A DNA stretch of 64,000 nt from Bacteroidota bacterium (GTDB lineage: Bacteria; Bacteroidota; Bacteroidia; Bacteroidales; SZUA-534), in the NCBI GenBank assembly GCA_003250355.1, contig QKGS01000007.1, positions 62,001-126,000 on the forward strand. The letters run 5' to 3'. The stretch's first letter is position 1; the number at the start of each line of letters is the position of its first letter. Positions 12,001 to 18,145 of this stretch are shown piece by piece. The position numbers were made by a program, and so were the translations under genes. Below the pieces are notes generated by a model. The model was not told the origin of the DNA. It worked only from the letters and a program-made list of their open reading frames with translations, and did not search any database.

Positions 12001-14357
12001 GTAGCCGTAGGGGCTTCGTTGATAGTAACCGGTGCATTATAAGTGCCGGTACAGCCATATACATCGTTATATGTATATGTAATATTAATAGGGCCGCCAA
12101 CAGCCGCAGCCGAGGGGGTAAATGTTGCCGTACCGTTGCCATTATCGGTTAGCCCGGTCATTGCGGTTGTAAATACTCCGGTTGAGGCTCCAATAGGTGC
12201 AGGTACTCCGGTAAGTGTTATTGCCGCAGCATTGTTACAATAATTAGTACTTATACCTGCAATATTTGCAGTAGGGTCGGCTGTAATGGATACGTTTTGT
12301 GAATAAATATTTTCACAGCCTAAATCGTCGAAATAGGTGTAGGTAATAGTGTAAATACCCGGAGCTTCTGACGATGGGTCAAATGTTGCGGTTGCGGTTG
12401 GGTTACCATTATCGACAAGGGTTGCCATAGCCGGATTGGAAGTAATGGTATGTCCACCCGGAAATGTTGATACCCCTGGCCAATATGTAAATGTTACATT
12501 ATTCACATTTCCACAATAGTGTGAATTTAGGTTAATGAATCCTAACTGTGTTCCTACCCGTGCTATTTGTGTTGTGGTATTTGAGCAGCCATTGGCATCG
12601 GTATAGTCGTAGGTTACGGTATGGTTGCCAAGCCCTGTTTGTGTTGGGTCAAACAATGCTGAACCATCTCCATTGTCGGTTAAGCCGGCTGCTGCACCCG
12701 TGTAGGTTATTGTTGATGTTGCACCCGGCGGTTCAGGAAAATTATTGCCTGCAAATGTGTACGATGGAGGAACATCGCATTGGGTAGGATTAAGACCTAC
12801 GATACCCACAACAGGCAAATCGTGTACTGTAATATTATCGGTTGCAGTATTGGTACATGAATTTGCATTGGTATACGAATATGTAACCACATGGGGCGAA
12901 GGGATACTACCCTGTGTCACAGGATTAAAATTTATACTTGCTACACCATCAATATAATAAGTGCCGCCTATCGGCAAACCGCCGGTTAGTGCAAACTGTG
13001 CTTCATCGATACATACATTGTCGTAAGCCGGAGGAACTGTTAATGTTACATTGGGTAATGCGTATACTGTTATATTATCGGTTGCAGTATTGGAACACGT
13101 ACCATTGCTGTAAGTATATGTAATAGTATATGAACCGGCTCCGGCTGAAGGATTGAACGAACCCAAATTTACCCCCGCCCCTGAATAACTACCACCGGCA
13201 GGATTACCACCTGTAAGTATATATTGAGCATCGCCATTACAGGCGACATCATCGCCGGCAGGAAGAGTAAATGTAACTATAGGCAGCGGATTTTGAATAA
13301 TAGTTTCTATCCCCGAATTATTGGAACACCCAATTCCTTGTGTTACTGTTCGTATATAATAATCGTCGGCAGGTAAGCCTGAAAAAGTAATATTAGAACC
13401 TGCAGCACCCGATTGTGTACCCACAAGAACTCCCGAAGTATTGTTATACAGCATATAGTTTGTGCCTGCATCAATAGTTTGTACCACAAGTGTTCCACCA
13501 CCTGTTCCTGCACAATAATCGGTAGTAACATTGTTCTTTATTGTTGGCAATGGATATACGGTAATATTATCGGTAGCAGTGCCAACACATCCTGTGGCAT
13601 TGGTATAAGTATATGTTATGGTATGAGTTCCTACCCCTGCAACAGCCGGATTGAAATCAGTTCCTCCAACCACACCAACCCCACTATATGTGCCACCTGC
13701 AGGGCTATCACCAACTAAAGCATATTGTGCAGCATTTATACATACATCGGCTTGTAATACCGGTAGTGTAAATGTAACAGCGGGTAAAGCTTCGACCGTT
13801 GCTATTTGATATGCTGTTGCATTACACCCTGTTGATGGATATGTATATGATAAATTATGACTGCCTGCTCCTGCTGCTGCAGGGTCGAAAAAATTTCCCA
13901 CAACACCTGTCCCTGCAAATGTTCCCAATGCCGGAACTCCCAATGCCGTTAAATTAACCGGAGCATCAGTAACACAGGTATTTGCAACGGGATTAAAGGT
14001 TACTGCGCCGGGTTCTTGTATTACTACTGTATAGCGGTAATGATAAACTGCCGGGTCGTAAGGAGAAGCAGGCTCACCTGTGTAGTTAGGATTCTGATAA
14101 TGAATAAATATGGTAACCGGATACGGCCCCGGAACTGCACTAGGTTCAAAAGTGCAATTACCTCCACCTGTATTTGTTATTACGCCATTTACAGAGCTGG
14201 TCCATGTTTTATTGGGTGGAGCCGATATGTAAAAACTTTGTGTTCCGTCGGTACTGCAATACGATGCTGACGGAACTACATTTTGTCCTGTTGTATTTAC
14301 CGAAAATAAAAGTGTAACGATAAATAACCAATATGCTATATTGTATCTTACTATCAT
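1..14357 (-). CDS. Giant Ig-like/PKD repeat surface protein with T9SS C-terminal domain (3' end outside window)
   Basis: One frame stays open for at least 4785 codons; I checked the phase at the start, in the Ig region (about 5570), the next repeat region (about 3207), the PKD region (about 545) and the left edge, and it agrees. It begins with a signal peptide (MIVRYNIAYWLFIVTLLFSV). In order: about 6-8 Bacteroidota repeats of the GGTYSGxGV...THTITYTYTN type (about 14000-12000); 29 Ig-like units that I counted by their Y-x-W site, spaced 255-290 nt (about 11700-4100), each with a YxC pair; about 13 units of roughly 80 residues with a G-x-W-S-V-x-S-G core (about 3750-750); two PKD domains (YTWDFGDG near 545); and the start of a gliding-motility type T9SS domain (FFFPQAFTPSTSG near 170-135). 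The likely role is a secreted adhesin or matrix protein; the ligand is unknown. Confidence 0.9.
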   Translation of the reverse strand, partial: MIVRYNIAYWLFIVTLLFSVNTTGQNVVPSASYCSTDGTQSFYISAPPNKTWTSSVNGVITNTGGGNCTFEPSAVPGPYPVTIFIHYQNPNYTGEPASPYDPAVYHYRYTVVIQEPGAVTFNPVANTCVTDAPVNLTALGVPALGTFAGTGVVGNFFDPAAAGAGSHNLSYTYPSTGCNATAYQIATVEALPAVTFTLPVLQADVCINAAQYALVGDSPAGGTYSGVGVVGGTDFNPAVAGVGTHTITYTYTNATGCVGTATDNITVYPLPTIKNNVTTDYCAGTGGGTLVVQTIDAGTNYMLYNNTSGVLVGTQSGAAGSNITFSGLPADDYYIRTVTQGIGCSNNSGIETIIQNPLPIVTFTLPAGDDVACNGDAQYILTGGNPAGGSYSGAGVNLGSFNPSAGAGSYTITYTYSNGTCSNTATDNITVYALPNVTLTVPPAYDNVCIDEAQFALTGGLPIGGTYYIDGVASINFNPVTQGSIPSPHVVTYSYTNANSCTNTATDNITVHDLPVVGIVGLNPTQCDVPPSYTFAGNNFPEPPGATSTITYTGAAAGLTDNGDGSALFDPTQTGLGNHTVTYDYTDANGCSNTTTQIARVGTQLGFINLNSHYCGNVNNVTFTYWPGVSTFPGGHTITSNPAMATLVDNGNPTATATFDPSSEAPGIYTITYTYFDDLGCENIYSQNVSITADPTANIAGISTNYCNNAAAITLTGVPAPIGASTGVFTTAMTGLTDNGNGTATFTPSAAAVGGPINITYTYNDVYGCTGTYNAPVTINEAPTATISGNATICSGVNTNLTFNFTGGPIGTLYNVTYTDGAASVPLTGLLNGQTQAVTPLSSKVYTVSSVSYAAPAFNSCTNTGNGSATIVVTPQVSITSNLSNVTVCENGNANFTITATGTNNLQYEWFVNGVSVQSGFSNVLVLNNRLLANNGDQIYCVVSSTTCGGTATSSTVTLTVNPRTAITTNPVSAEVCDGASHTFTVAANGIGLTYRWQKFVAGVWTPLVADANIPFVAAANLQINNLDNAQHSGFYRCQVTGTCGAVAYSGQAELTVNDPIVITTQPVNISGCELSNILYSVSATGTNLSYQWYFNDGTGAVALGTNSTQTVNNVSAANVGSYYCVVSSPCGETLTSNIVTFTLLTPPSVTNPVSKTICEGSLVSFSVSGTGSGITYQWYRNGVALINNATVSGVTTPDLAINPVSIANAGNYRCEVTGTCGVAISNAATLVVEQAVTVVTQPIDIAVCPGSDATFLLNATGTNITYDWQFNGVSLGAASVPNYTVVATGAANAGNYRCRLNNVCGNVYSNEVLLTVNSTTTITDQPDNINTCEGSNVSFSVTATGTGVNYEWYKNGLVIVPAQTNSVLSLLNVSNADGGNYHCEVTGVCNSVSSVAATLVADIAPVITTQPQNAVNCQGQNVNITVVSSGTGLSYQWYFNDGTGFVSIGANSPIYNIPAFGGANQGNYYCTITNNCGTITTNTITRTLGLPTVINTHPSPVIACVGDNANFSVSIASGTNLTYQWRLNGISIIDDGVKIIGANTANLSVNGVALADAGSYSCRITGSCTSVTSNSASLTINEPVAVTQHPANDEICEGENTGFSVIATGTALNYQWYHSATGAIVGALNSTFSLAGALLSDAGDYYCTVSNGCNSENSNAATLVVNELITINASGQPNSVTACTGANVAFSVTTATGTNLNYRWQLNGVDIFDGGTISGASTKTLTISGILPANAGNYTCVVSNSCHSATSLAATLTVNTAVNISVHPQSQTACQGQTLNLITTATGTSPTYLWYKNSVAIAPAQTNPVISIAAFAPGDEGNYYCAVNNSCGTVNSNTAVVSLGVNTVINTNPVNTTRCVGNSVTFNVSATGSDLTYVWRKDAAILTDDGRITAVNTNSLSIDNIQFSDFGEYTCDVIGSCGTVTSLGATLTVRRPPVITTQPLSDTVCNGTNSSFNIIATGDELTYSWQLNGVAVGVATSSILISPATAVNQGVYNCIVSTPVCGQVVSTSADLVVYNNLTVNTQPANTIGCEGENISFSINISASPDATRQWYKNGIPLVNGGNISGALSDILSVNNISNADAGNYYCELTSRCGSFSTNTATLTVNENVVINVHPTSFTILNGNTANFTVVASGNIVSYQWYKNGAALVDGGDISGATTDVLSIANTDITDQGAYTCEITGTCVGATSKPANLIVVASSLITIHPATPVTKCRGESLNLSIVSSGTTFQWRKDGVNLVNGVNISGVNTQSLTVQSVTPVHQGAYTCFVNGVESSLPSVVTVNDTTQITIQPIGASYCSADNMVLSVVASGSLLGYEWFKNNAAIVPAQTNSTLIINPLALTDAGSYYCVVTGICGTQNSNPATITVSNNTVITTQPTGGTICEGTAITMSVAATGSSLTYQWYKNGILLSNIGTISGSATKDLTITGALTSDAGSYTCIVSGTCSSATSNAAIVNITPKTAITVQPANKTACIGDNVTLNIIATGSVTSYQWYRNGVPVGASAASYSIAGAALTDAGTYSCSVNGVCGTVNSNSAVLTINELTVINSNPTGTTICENNSTALNFNVSGSNLSYQWFKDGTAITDTGLFTGSTTPDLNITNAKLDYAGIYSCAVTALCGNTSSNSVQVTVNPQTRIIVQPQSKIRCETDNVTFTVIATGTNLTYVWQKNNVPLINTAQITGVNTPSLNIISLTQANSGDYNCVVTGTCGSVVSNAAALVISQPVAITTNPVNSTICEGLSTTLSITATGSNISYQWFKGADSIFNTSNYSGANSDKLVISNSYTTNAGTYTCVINGSCYSQTSTPAIVTVNPTTIITNQPTDKSRCLGDNALFSIITQGTNLTYQWKLNNAPIPLATTQNLTVNPITAADAGAYTCDVWGTCNNISSDPADLIVLNPPTVDIQPVDANVCKYNTATFSANVSGAGVQYQWQKNGINLSDGAKVSGSTTGTLDISTVIKADEGVYRCNLTGTCGNSSSSAVLLRMVDSTEITVNPNNVTVVEANDAFFNIAAVGDIVSYRWQKNGVDIVDGGNISGATTALLNITAATLANEGSYRCVVTGVCGTKISSLAELKVNVPVSIITNPVNSTKCVGESVSFSVSAIGTNLTYIWQFNGSPLSDNALISGVNTPNLVINTLSLSNAGTYSCVISGSYNQANSVGAILTVNEQVNITQHPLTQTKCEGDNLIMELISSSSSLNYQWTKNNSNLTNGGKVSGATSALLVISNIDITDEAVYRCAVSNICGSALSNPGVVTIDESVSITLQPANSNRCVGNTANFTVSATGENITYQWYHNGVAVLNSSGTTGANSNNLIINNLSLSDAGNYSCYVSNGCSNQNSTSALLTVNEQVVINSQPTDKIICQGADVNFVVSATGYNLSYQWQKDGVNLADVGTVFGSSTSVLLIQGASTANAGIYRCLITGGCNNVLSNSVALTVNLLPGNAGIITGKNVVCQGEKDVLYIVPAIANAVTYNWTLPYGATIVSGLGTRSVKVNYSKNAASGVVSVYAVNSCGNGTVSPGYAVTVNQLPDADAGFDQIVCGATTNFAANSVVGIWSILSGDAVISNNTLFNSALTAIQEGVNEFVWTVTQNGCSNSDTVLIENTQIDVQVERDKTICDKTTTLEAYYPLSGANWTVISGAGFISNINSPTPQLSALNQGLNSYGWTINNKGCISTGIVNITNDRPNTPKAGTNQIVDFSETPLDAEFVELGTTGTWSVLSGSGLFDNANNPKTRVTNLAPGTNKLLWSVQRNNCILGDTVLIENIFISQPEAGPNQIICNNSTLLDAVLPDVGTSEWSVKSGAATFADKYNPQTQVTNLGPGDNWLYWTVRTSGQGMEYDSVLITNYSTTTANAGPDVAICNTTFTLMANTPIYGSGVWTLNSGAGTIVAFNNPNSVINNLGAGKNDLKWTITNNNCISEDYVTITNNIPTTANAGLDQTLCDDSTLLLPNTPTVGKGSWSVISGSGTFNGNYVTNLAPDNNVLRYTITQGTCTSFDDINIINNKPTTPSAGYDQQICTNSISLNANLVQYGTGMWTVTSGAGTFSSTSDSKATVTNMATGKNIYRWTITKNGCAELDEVTVSNDYVQAFAGNDITVCTDDFTLQASNPLPGIGTWSIVGTSGAIFKNQNNPNTYVSNLSNGANSLRWTIVNGTCESYSDITITSNKPTKAWAGENKSVCANNTQLNANQPIYGSGMWTVMSGSGTFDNATLYNTTVRNLGVGINTIRWTITEQNCSSFDEATIINNLATEINGGNDQQTCSDSAELDAVPLQIGTGFWSIISGQGIFDDATNPNTMIRQLGKGNNILLWKVSSSDCHLVDTVIISSKIPSTAFAGADQIICIDSTKLAGNTPVIGTGEWVLTSGAAIVESPNVPNSVVTSIAMGRTTLRWTINEGGCYSYDEMVLVNNQPSDPFAGYDTEICGDSVRLYAEPPVVGIGHWSLVSGDAVIVDRDTNQTRIENITFGKNTFRWTVTNGNCVMYDDVVITNNKEYVFAGQDIQVSTSTVQLIANKPANGIGRWIPTATPAAIQTPASFETMVTGLGAGTNEFTWTITNNGCISSDGMVVDYVVMPIADFEPSALVGCPPMSVNFVNTSIGGAPYTWDFGDGQTSSAQSVIHVFNEPGKYKVVLKASAPLGKVVEKDTIIVVNKNPVANFDIAPKLIYIPDEHISCYNYSQDAVQSIWYFGDGNAIQEYAPIYYYNIEGIFDISLKAISATGCTDSITKTAIVQVIPRSRFFFPQAFTPSTSGPSGGEYDTEDRSNDVFYPIITDGELTEYEMLIYN

Positions 14358-14524
14358 AGTTTTGGGCTAAAAAACTTCTATTAAGATACAAAAAAACAAG
14401 CTGTTTTAGATGTGCATTCCGACAAGATTACGCATTAATCCTTAAATCACTAGCTGCTTCGTAATTAAGATGTTACATAACATACGTAAGCTTTAACTAT
14501 TCAGTGGTTTTATGCTATAAAACA

Positions 14525-16198
14525 CTATAAATCCTTAAAAATATCTCTATATCCGGCAGCACTAGTATCAGAATCTGTAAAAACTTCAAGCACAGTACAT
14601 TTTTGAGTTTCGTATAGTTCTAGTAACCTTACATTCAATTCGTCAACATTGATTGCCGAAAAATAGTTTACTCCGTAAGCATTACAAAGTTTTGCAATAT
14701 TAACCGGAGTATTAGCCACAAACTTATCGATATGTTCAGTATCGGAAGGTCCTTTCAGAACTTTAAAAATATTGCCTCCACCATTATTTATTATAATAAT
14801 TTTGAAGTTATTGGGAAGGTTACTGTTCCACAAAGCATTGGAATCGTAAATAAAACTCATATCGCCGGTAATAAGGTACACCGGCTTCCACGAAACCATT
14901 GCAGCTCCGGCAGCAGTTGAGAGCGAACCGTCAATTCCGCTTGTACCACGGTTGCCCATGTAAACAATATCGGGGTGCTTGGTAAAAAACTCGGCATAAC
15001 GAACCGGGGTGCTGTTTGCCAAATGCAATTCAACAGGTTCCTGAACTGAATCGAAAAATGTTTTGAATACTAACAAATCGCTCCATTGGGCTTTTGAGTA
15101 CACTGTATTCAAGTGCATGGCAATATCAATTTTTCGGAACACCCACTTATTATAAAATTCTTTATCGCCCGCCGATTTTTCACGAACCAGCTCTTCTAAA
15201 ACTGGCAAAGTATCATGTTCTATTTTTTCGGTAAGGCAGCCGTAAGTATCAATTCTTGTGTGGTTTATGTCAATATCCCAATGGTGCACAGGCTTATGAT
15301 ACCTAAAAAATTGTTTCATGAATTTTGAAACCACAGAGCTTCCTATTGTTATAAGCAAATCGGGTTTGTATTCAGCTATTGAATCGGGTACGCGCGAGAA
15401 AAATAAGGGGTCGGGAGTGGTAGAAAGTGCCGGGTTTTTAATATTTGAAAGTGGCGAACTTATTACAACCGCTTTTTGCTCCAGATTAAGTCTGTGAAGT
15501 AGTTCTTCTATCTTTTTATCGGGTTGCATAGCCCCAATAACGATTATTTTTTTAGCACTTGAATGCCAAATATTTTTCAGCTCACTGCTAAATATGAAGG
15601 ATTTCGATTCCTTTTCTTGTTTTTGTGATTTTTCTGCAATTATTATCTGTTCGGTATTGTAAAGAGGCTCGTAAAAAGGGATATTTATATGAACCGGGCT
15701 CTGTGGCGCATTTACAGAAAGGTTTATTATATTATCAATTCCCGGTAGTACCTCACCTGTACTTTTTACACTTGCACACACTGGCAGATTAAGGCTTTGC
15801 TTTATATAATTTGCATAAATATTGGGCTGTCGTATTGTTTGCCCGTCTTCCTGGTCAATAAGTTCAGGCGGTCGGTCGGCGGTAATTACCACCAGCGGTA
15901 TTTGCTGATAATACGCCTCAACAATAGCCGGAGCATAATTTAACACCGCACTACCCGATGTGCAAACCAAAGCAACAGGTTCGTTGAGTTTGCGAGCCAT
16001 ACCAAGTGCATAAAAAGCCGCACTACGCTCATCGGCAATGGTAAAACATTCGAATTCGGGGTGATTGCCAAAAGAAATTATTAACGGAGCATTACGCGAA
16101 CCTGGCGACAATACTACTTTTTTGATGTTGTTTTTATAACAGCTTGTTATTAAGGCTTGTACTGTTTTTTTATTACTGCAAGTGAACGTTTTATTCAT
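14525..16198 (-). CDS. menD: 2-succinyl-5-enolpyruvyl-6-hydroxy-3-cyclohexene-1-carboxylate synthase (MenD)
   Basis: Thiamine-diphosphate enzyme of menaquinone synthesis. It condenses isochorismate with the succinic semialdehyde unit derived from 2-oxoglutarate to give SEPHCHC. The 557 residues match the family length. Visible marks are SPGSRNAPL near residue 32, IADERSAAF carrying the conserved glutamate near residue 56, and the C-terminal ThDP/Mg motif GDMSFIYDSNALWN followed by IIINNGGGNIF. The start is an ATG. It is the last gene of a menI-menF-(nucleotidyltransferase)-menD run, which fits an anaerobic or microaerobic respirer using menaquinone. menB, menC and menE are not in the window. 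Confidence 0.95.
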   Translation of the reverse strand: MNKTFTCSNKKTVQALITSCYKNNIKKVVLSPGSRNAPLIISFGNHPEFECFTIADERSAAFYALGMARKLNEPVALVCTSGSAVLNYAPAIVEAYYQQIPLVVITADRPPELIDQEDGQTIRQPNIYANYIKQSLNLPVCASVKSTGEVLPGIDNIINLSVNAPQSPVHINIPFYEPLYNTEQIIIAEKSQKQEKESKSFIFSSELKNIWHSSAKKIIVIGAMQPDKKIEELLHRLNLEQKAVVISSPLSNIKNPALSTTPDPLFFSRVPDSIAEYKPDLLITIGSSVVSKFMKQFFRYHKPVHHWDIDINHTRIDTYGCLTEKIEHDTLPVLEELVREKSAGDKEFYNKWVFRKIDIAMHLNTVYSKAQWSDLLVFKTFFDSVQEPVELHLANSTPVRYAEFFTKHPDIVYMGNRGTSGIDGSLSTAAGAAMVSWKPVYLITGDMSFIYDSNALWNSNLPNNFKIIIINNGGGNIFKVLKGPSDTEHIDKFVANTPVNIAKLCNAYGVNYFSAINVDELNVRLLELYETQKCTVLEVFTDSDTSAAGYRDIFKDL

Positions 16199-16262
16199 GT
16201 AATGATTAAATGCGGATTGATTATTTAGTATGGTATTTTAAATATTTTACAATGCAAATAAA

Positions 16263-16511
16263 TTATGCTGCAATCTCAATACCAGTTCTTTTTATTTCTA
16301 ATGCAAAAGGATTTCCCAATTGAAAATCAACAAAAGATGTTGGGTGTGGTTCTATTCTTGTGTCTATTTCAGATGCTAACAACATAAGTTGAATTTGAAT
16401 ATCAAATCTCTCAGAATCATCAATGCTTTTAAAGACAAGAGCAATATCAATATCACTATCTGCATTTGATAAACCTTTTGCATATGAACCAAATAAATAA
16501 GCTTTTTCCAT
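16263..16511 (-). CDS. Truncated solo MNT-type nucleotidyltransferase domain protein
   Basis: An 82-residue minimal nucleotidyltransferase with YLFGSYAKG-x5-DSDIDIA, the G-S-x10-D-x-D active-site pattern, and a later IEPHP segment as seen in MntA/HepT-type proteins. I start it at the ATG at 16511; a TTG at 16526 would add five residues. Family members normally have a helix of about 20-30 residues before the LFGSY strand, but here the core begins almost at the initiator because menF ends only a few bases upstream. No HEPN partner is adjacent. It may be a worn-down toxin-antitoxin remnant, or a functional minimal antitoxin-type enzyme; its place inside a men operon is odd. Confidence 0.7.
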   Translation of the reverse strand: MEKAYLFGSYAKGLSNADSDIDIALVFKSIDDSERFDIQIQLMLLASEIDTRIEPHPTSFVDFQLGNPFALEIKRTGIEIAA

Positions 16512-16538
16512 ATTACAAATATACAAAATTCACCTCAT

Positions 16539-17624
16539 CTAAATATCTTTCAAAATAGCTTCCAAATTCTGCATTTTCATACAAGTTTCTTCCCACTCTT
16601 TTTCAGTGTCCGAGTCGGGTGTAATACCTCCGCCGGCATACAATACCACACTGTCGTTAAATGCTTGTAAGCAACGAAGATTTACATATAAATCGGTTTG
16701 CTGCGATGAATCGAAAGAGCCCAAAAAACCACAATAGTATGTGCGGTCGTAGTTCTCGGTTTTCAGTATCAGCTCTAGCGATTTATTAACAGGCAAGCCG
16801 CAAATAGCCGGGGTAGGATGCAGATTCTCAATAAACTCGCCAAACCTACCTGCTATTTTCTCTTTCGGAAAATTCAGAGTTGTTTTTATGTGTGCCAACT
16901 CCCCTGTTTTAACAGTTTCTGGTCCTATTGTTTCAAAGTTGTAAATATCGAATTTGCCAAGTACCGAGCGTATATGTTCGGTTACAAGTTCCTGCTCCAC
17001 TTGTTCTTTTTTACCCCATGTAATTCCTTCTTTAAACTTTTGTGTTCCGGCAAGCGATACTGTTGATGCTGTACCATTATTGGTTTTAAATAACAGCTCG
17101 GGCGTTGCTCCAACCCAAAAACCGGCATCGGGAATATAAACCATATACACAAATGAATTAATAAACTCACTGCACAACTTATTGAACAAAGCAGGCATTT
17201 GGTTAATACCATAGCCGCTAACTTTCTGATTTCGTGAAAGAACAGCTTTCTTTATTTTGCGTTCGGCAAATGCTCCCATAAATAGCTCCATCTGACCGGC
17301 GTGAAGCTCCTTAGCTGCCTGCAAATCGTCGGAATACTCAGTATGCGATGAACTTACTGTTGTTTTGTTATTAACCGCCAACAGGTGATTATCGGTACAA
17401 TTAAACGGAATTACATATATTGGAAAGTTTCGGCTTATTTGAAATGGTGCAAATACAAAGCCTTTTACAGCATCGAGCGAAGCTGCTGTATATAGTTTTA
17501 TAATCTTATCGGCTGTGCAACTTATCTGTTTTACCTTACTTGCTTGAGGTTCGCGCCATACGGCAAATGCTTTTTGGGTTTCCAATGCAGCATTTACAAA
17601 TGAAACATTATCGGTATTATTCAA
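16539..17624 (-). CDS. menF: Isochorismate synthase (MenF-type)
   Basis: Chorismate-binding enzyme that isomerises chorismate to isochorismate, the first committed menaquinone step. At 361 residues it is typical for Bacteroidota isochorismate synthases. The C-terminal half holds the conserved core: KAVLSRNQKV, TPELLFK, SLAGT, HIRSVL, LHPTPAICGLPV and YCGFLGSF, ending with YAGGGITPDSDTEKEWEET. The reading frame appears to start at TTG two bases after the stop of the upstream menI-like gene, which suggests translational coupling. MenD downstream uses its product. EntC or salicylate synthase is unlikely given the men neighbours. Confidence 0.92.
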   Translation of the reverse strand: MNNTDNVSFVNAALETQKAFAVWREPQASKVKQISCTADKIIKLYTAASLDAVKGFVFAPFQISRNFPIYVIPFNCTDNHLLAVNNKTTVSSSHTEYSDDLQAAKELHAGQMELFMGAFAERKIKKAVLSRNQKVSGYGINQMPALFNKLCSEFINSFVYMVYIPDAGFWVGATPELLFKTNNGTASTVSLAGTQKFKEGITWGKKEQVEQELVTEHIRSVLGKFDIYNFETIGPETVKTGELAHIKTTLNFPKEKIAGRFGEFIENLHPTPAICGLPVNKSLELILKTENYDRTYYCGFLGSFDSSQQTDLYVNLRCLQAFNDSVVLYAGGGITPDSDTEKEWEETCMKMQNLEAILKDI

Positions 17625-17626
17625 AG

Positions 17627-18046
17627 CTATTTTAGTTTTTCTACAACCATATTGGTCATTCTACTAGTATTAATCACATTACCACTATTGTCGGTAATTT
17701 TAATTTCACACACATGAGTACGTTTGCCTGCGTGTATTCTGGTGGCTCGTGCAGTAACTACACCATCGGCAGTAGCCTTGAGGTGGTTGCCGTTTATTTC
17801 CAACCCTAACACATCGAACTTTTCGCGGTCTACTTCCATATAGGCCAATGCACTGCCTACTGTTTCGGCAAGTGCCATCATTGCCCCACCATGTAACAAT
17901 TGAGCGGGATTTTTGGTTGAGCTGTTTACCGGCATTGTAGCCTCAATAAACCCGTCGCCGGCATGAGTAAATTCTATTCCCAAATGCTCAATCAGTGTGT
18001 TTTTACAATACTTGTTTATAAATATAATTGCTTCTAGGTAATTCAT
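17627..18046 (-). CDS. menI: 1,4-dihydroxy-2-naphthoyl-CoA hydrolase-like hotdog thioesterase
   Basis: A 139-residue hotdog-fold thioesterase. The motif LLHGGAMMALAETVGSALA and the following LGLEINGNHLKA closely follow the E. coli MenI/YdiI pattern, with the glutamate of AET as the expected catalytic residue. MenI releases 1,4-dihydroxy-2-naphthoate from its CoA ester, and the tight link to menF and menD supports that role over a generic PaaI-type thioesterase. The start is an ATG. A promoter-like TACTTTTG lies 33 bases upstream. The substrate is inferred from context rather than from residues that discriminate it. Confidence 0.78.
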   Translation of the reverse strand: MNYLEAIIFINKYCKNTLIEHLGIEFTHAGDGFIEATMPVNSSTKNPAQLLHGGAMMALAETVGSALAYMEVDREKFDVLGLEINGNHLKATADGVVTARATRIHAGKRTHVCEIKITDNSGNVINTSRMTNMVVEKLK

Positions 18047-18078
18047 ATTACTATAAAAATGGATGTGTAGTTAAATGA

Positions 18079-18109
18079 CAAAAGTATTTTTTAGAAGCGA
18101 TAAAAAAAA
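18079..18109 (-). promoter_or_regulatory. Bacteroidota-type promoter for the men operon
   Basis: On the minus strand TACTTTTG (18079-18086) matches the TAnnTTTG -7 element. TTTT sits 19 bases upstream, where the -33 consensus is TTTG. The -7 element ends 32 bases before the menI-like start. Confidence 0.5.
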
Positions 18110-18145
18110 TAGAGTGTATTTGAAATTTACAACTTTCGCCTTTTT

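Noticed and set aside
856-14270. Many plus-strand frames of 60-176 codons opposite the giant gene, including 11272-11802
   Set aside because: They are antisense shadows of repetitive coding DNA with low-complexity composition, no domains and no spacing like genes.
14499-14524. AT-rich hairpin (GTTTTAT/ATAAAAC) after menD
   Set aside because: The stem is AT-only with a bulge and no T run; too weak to call a terminator.
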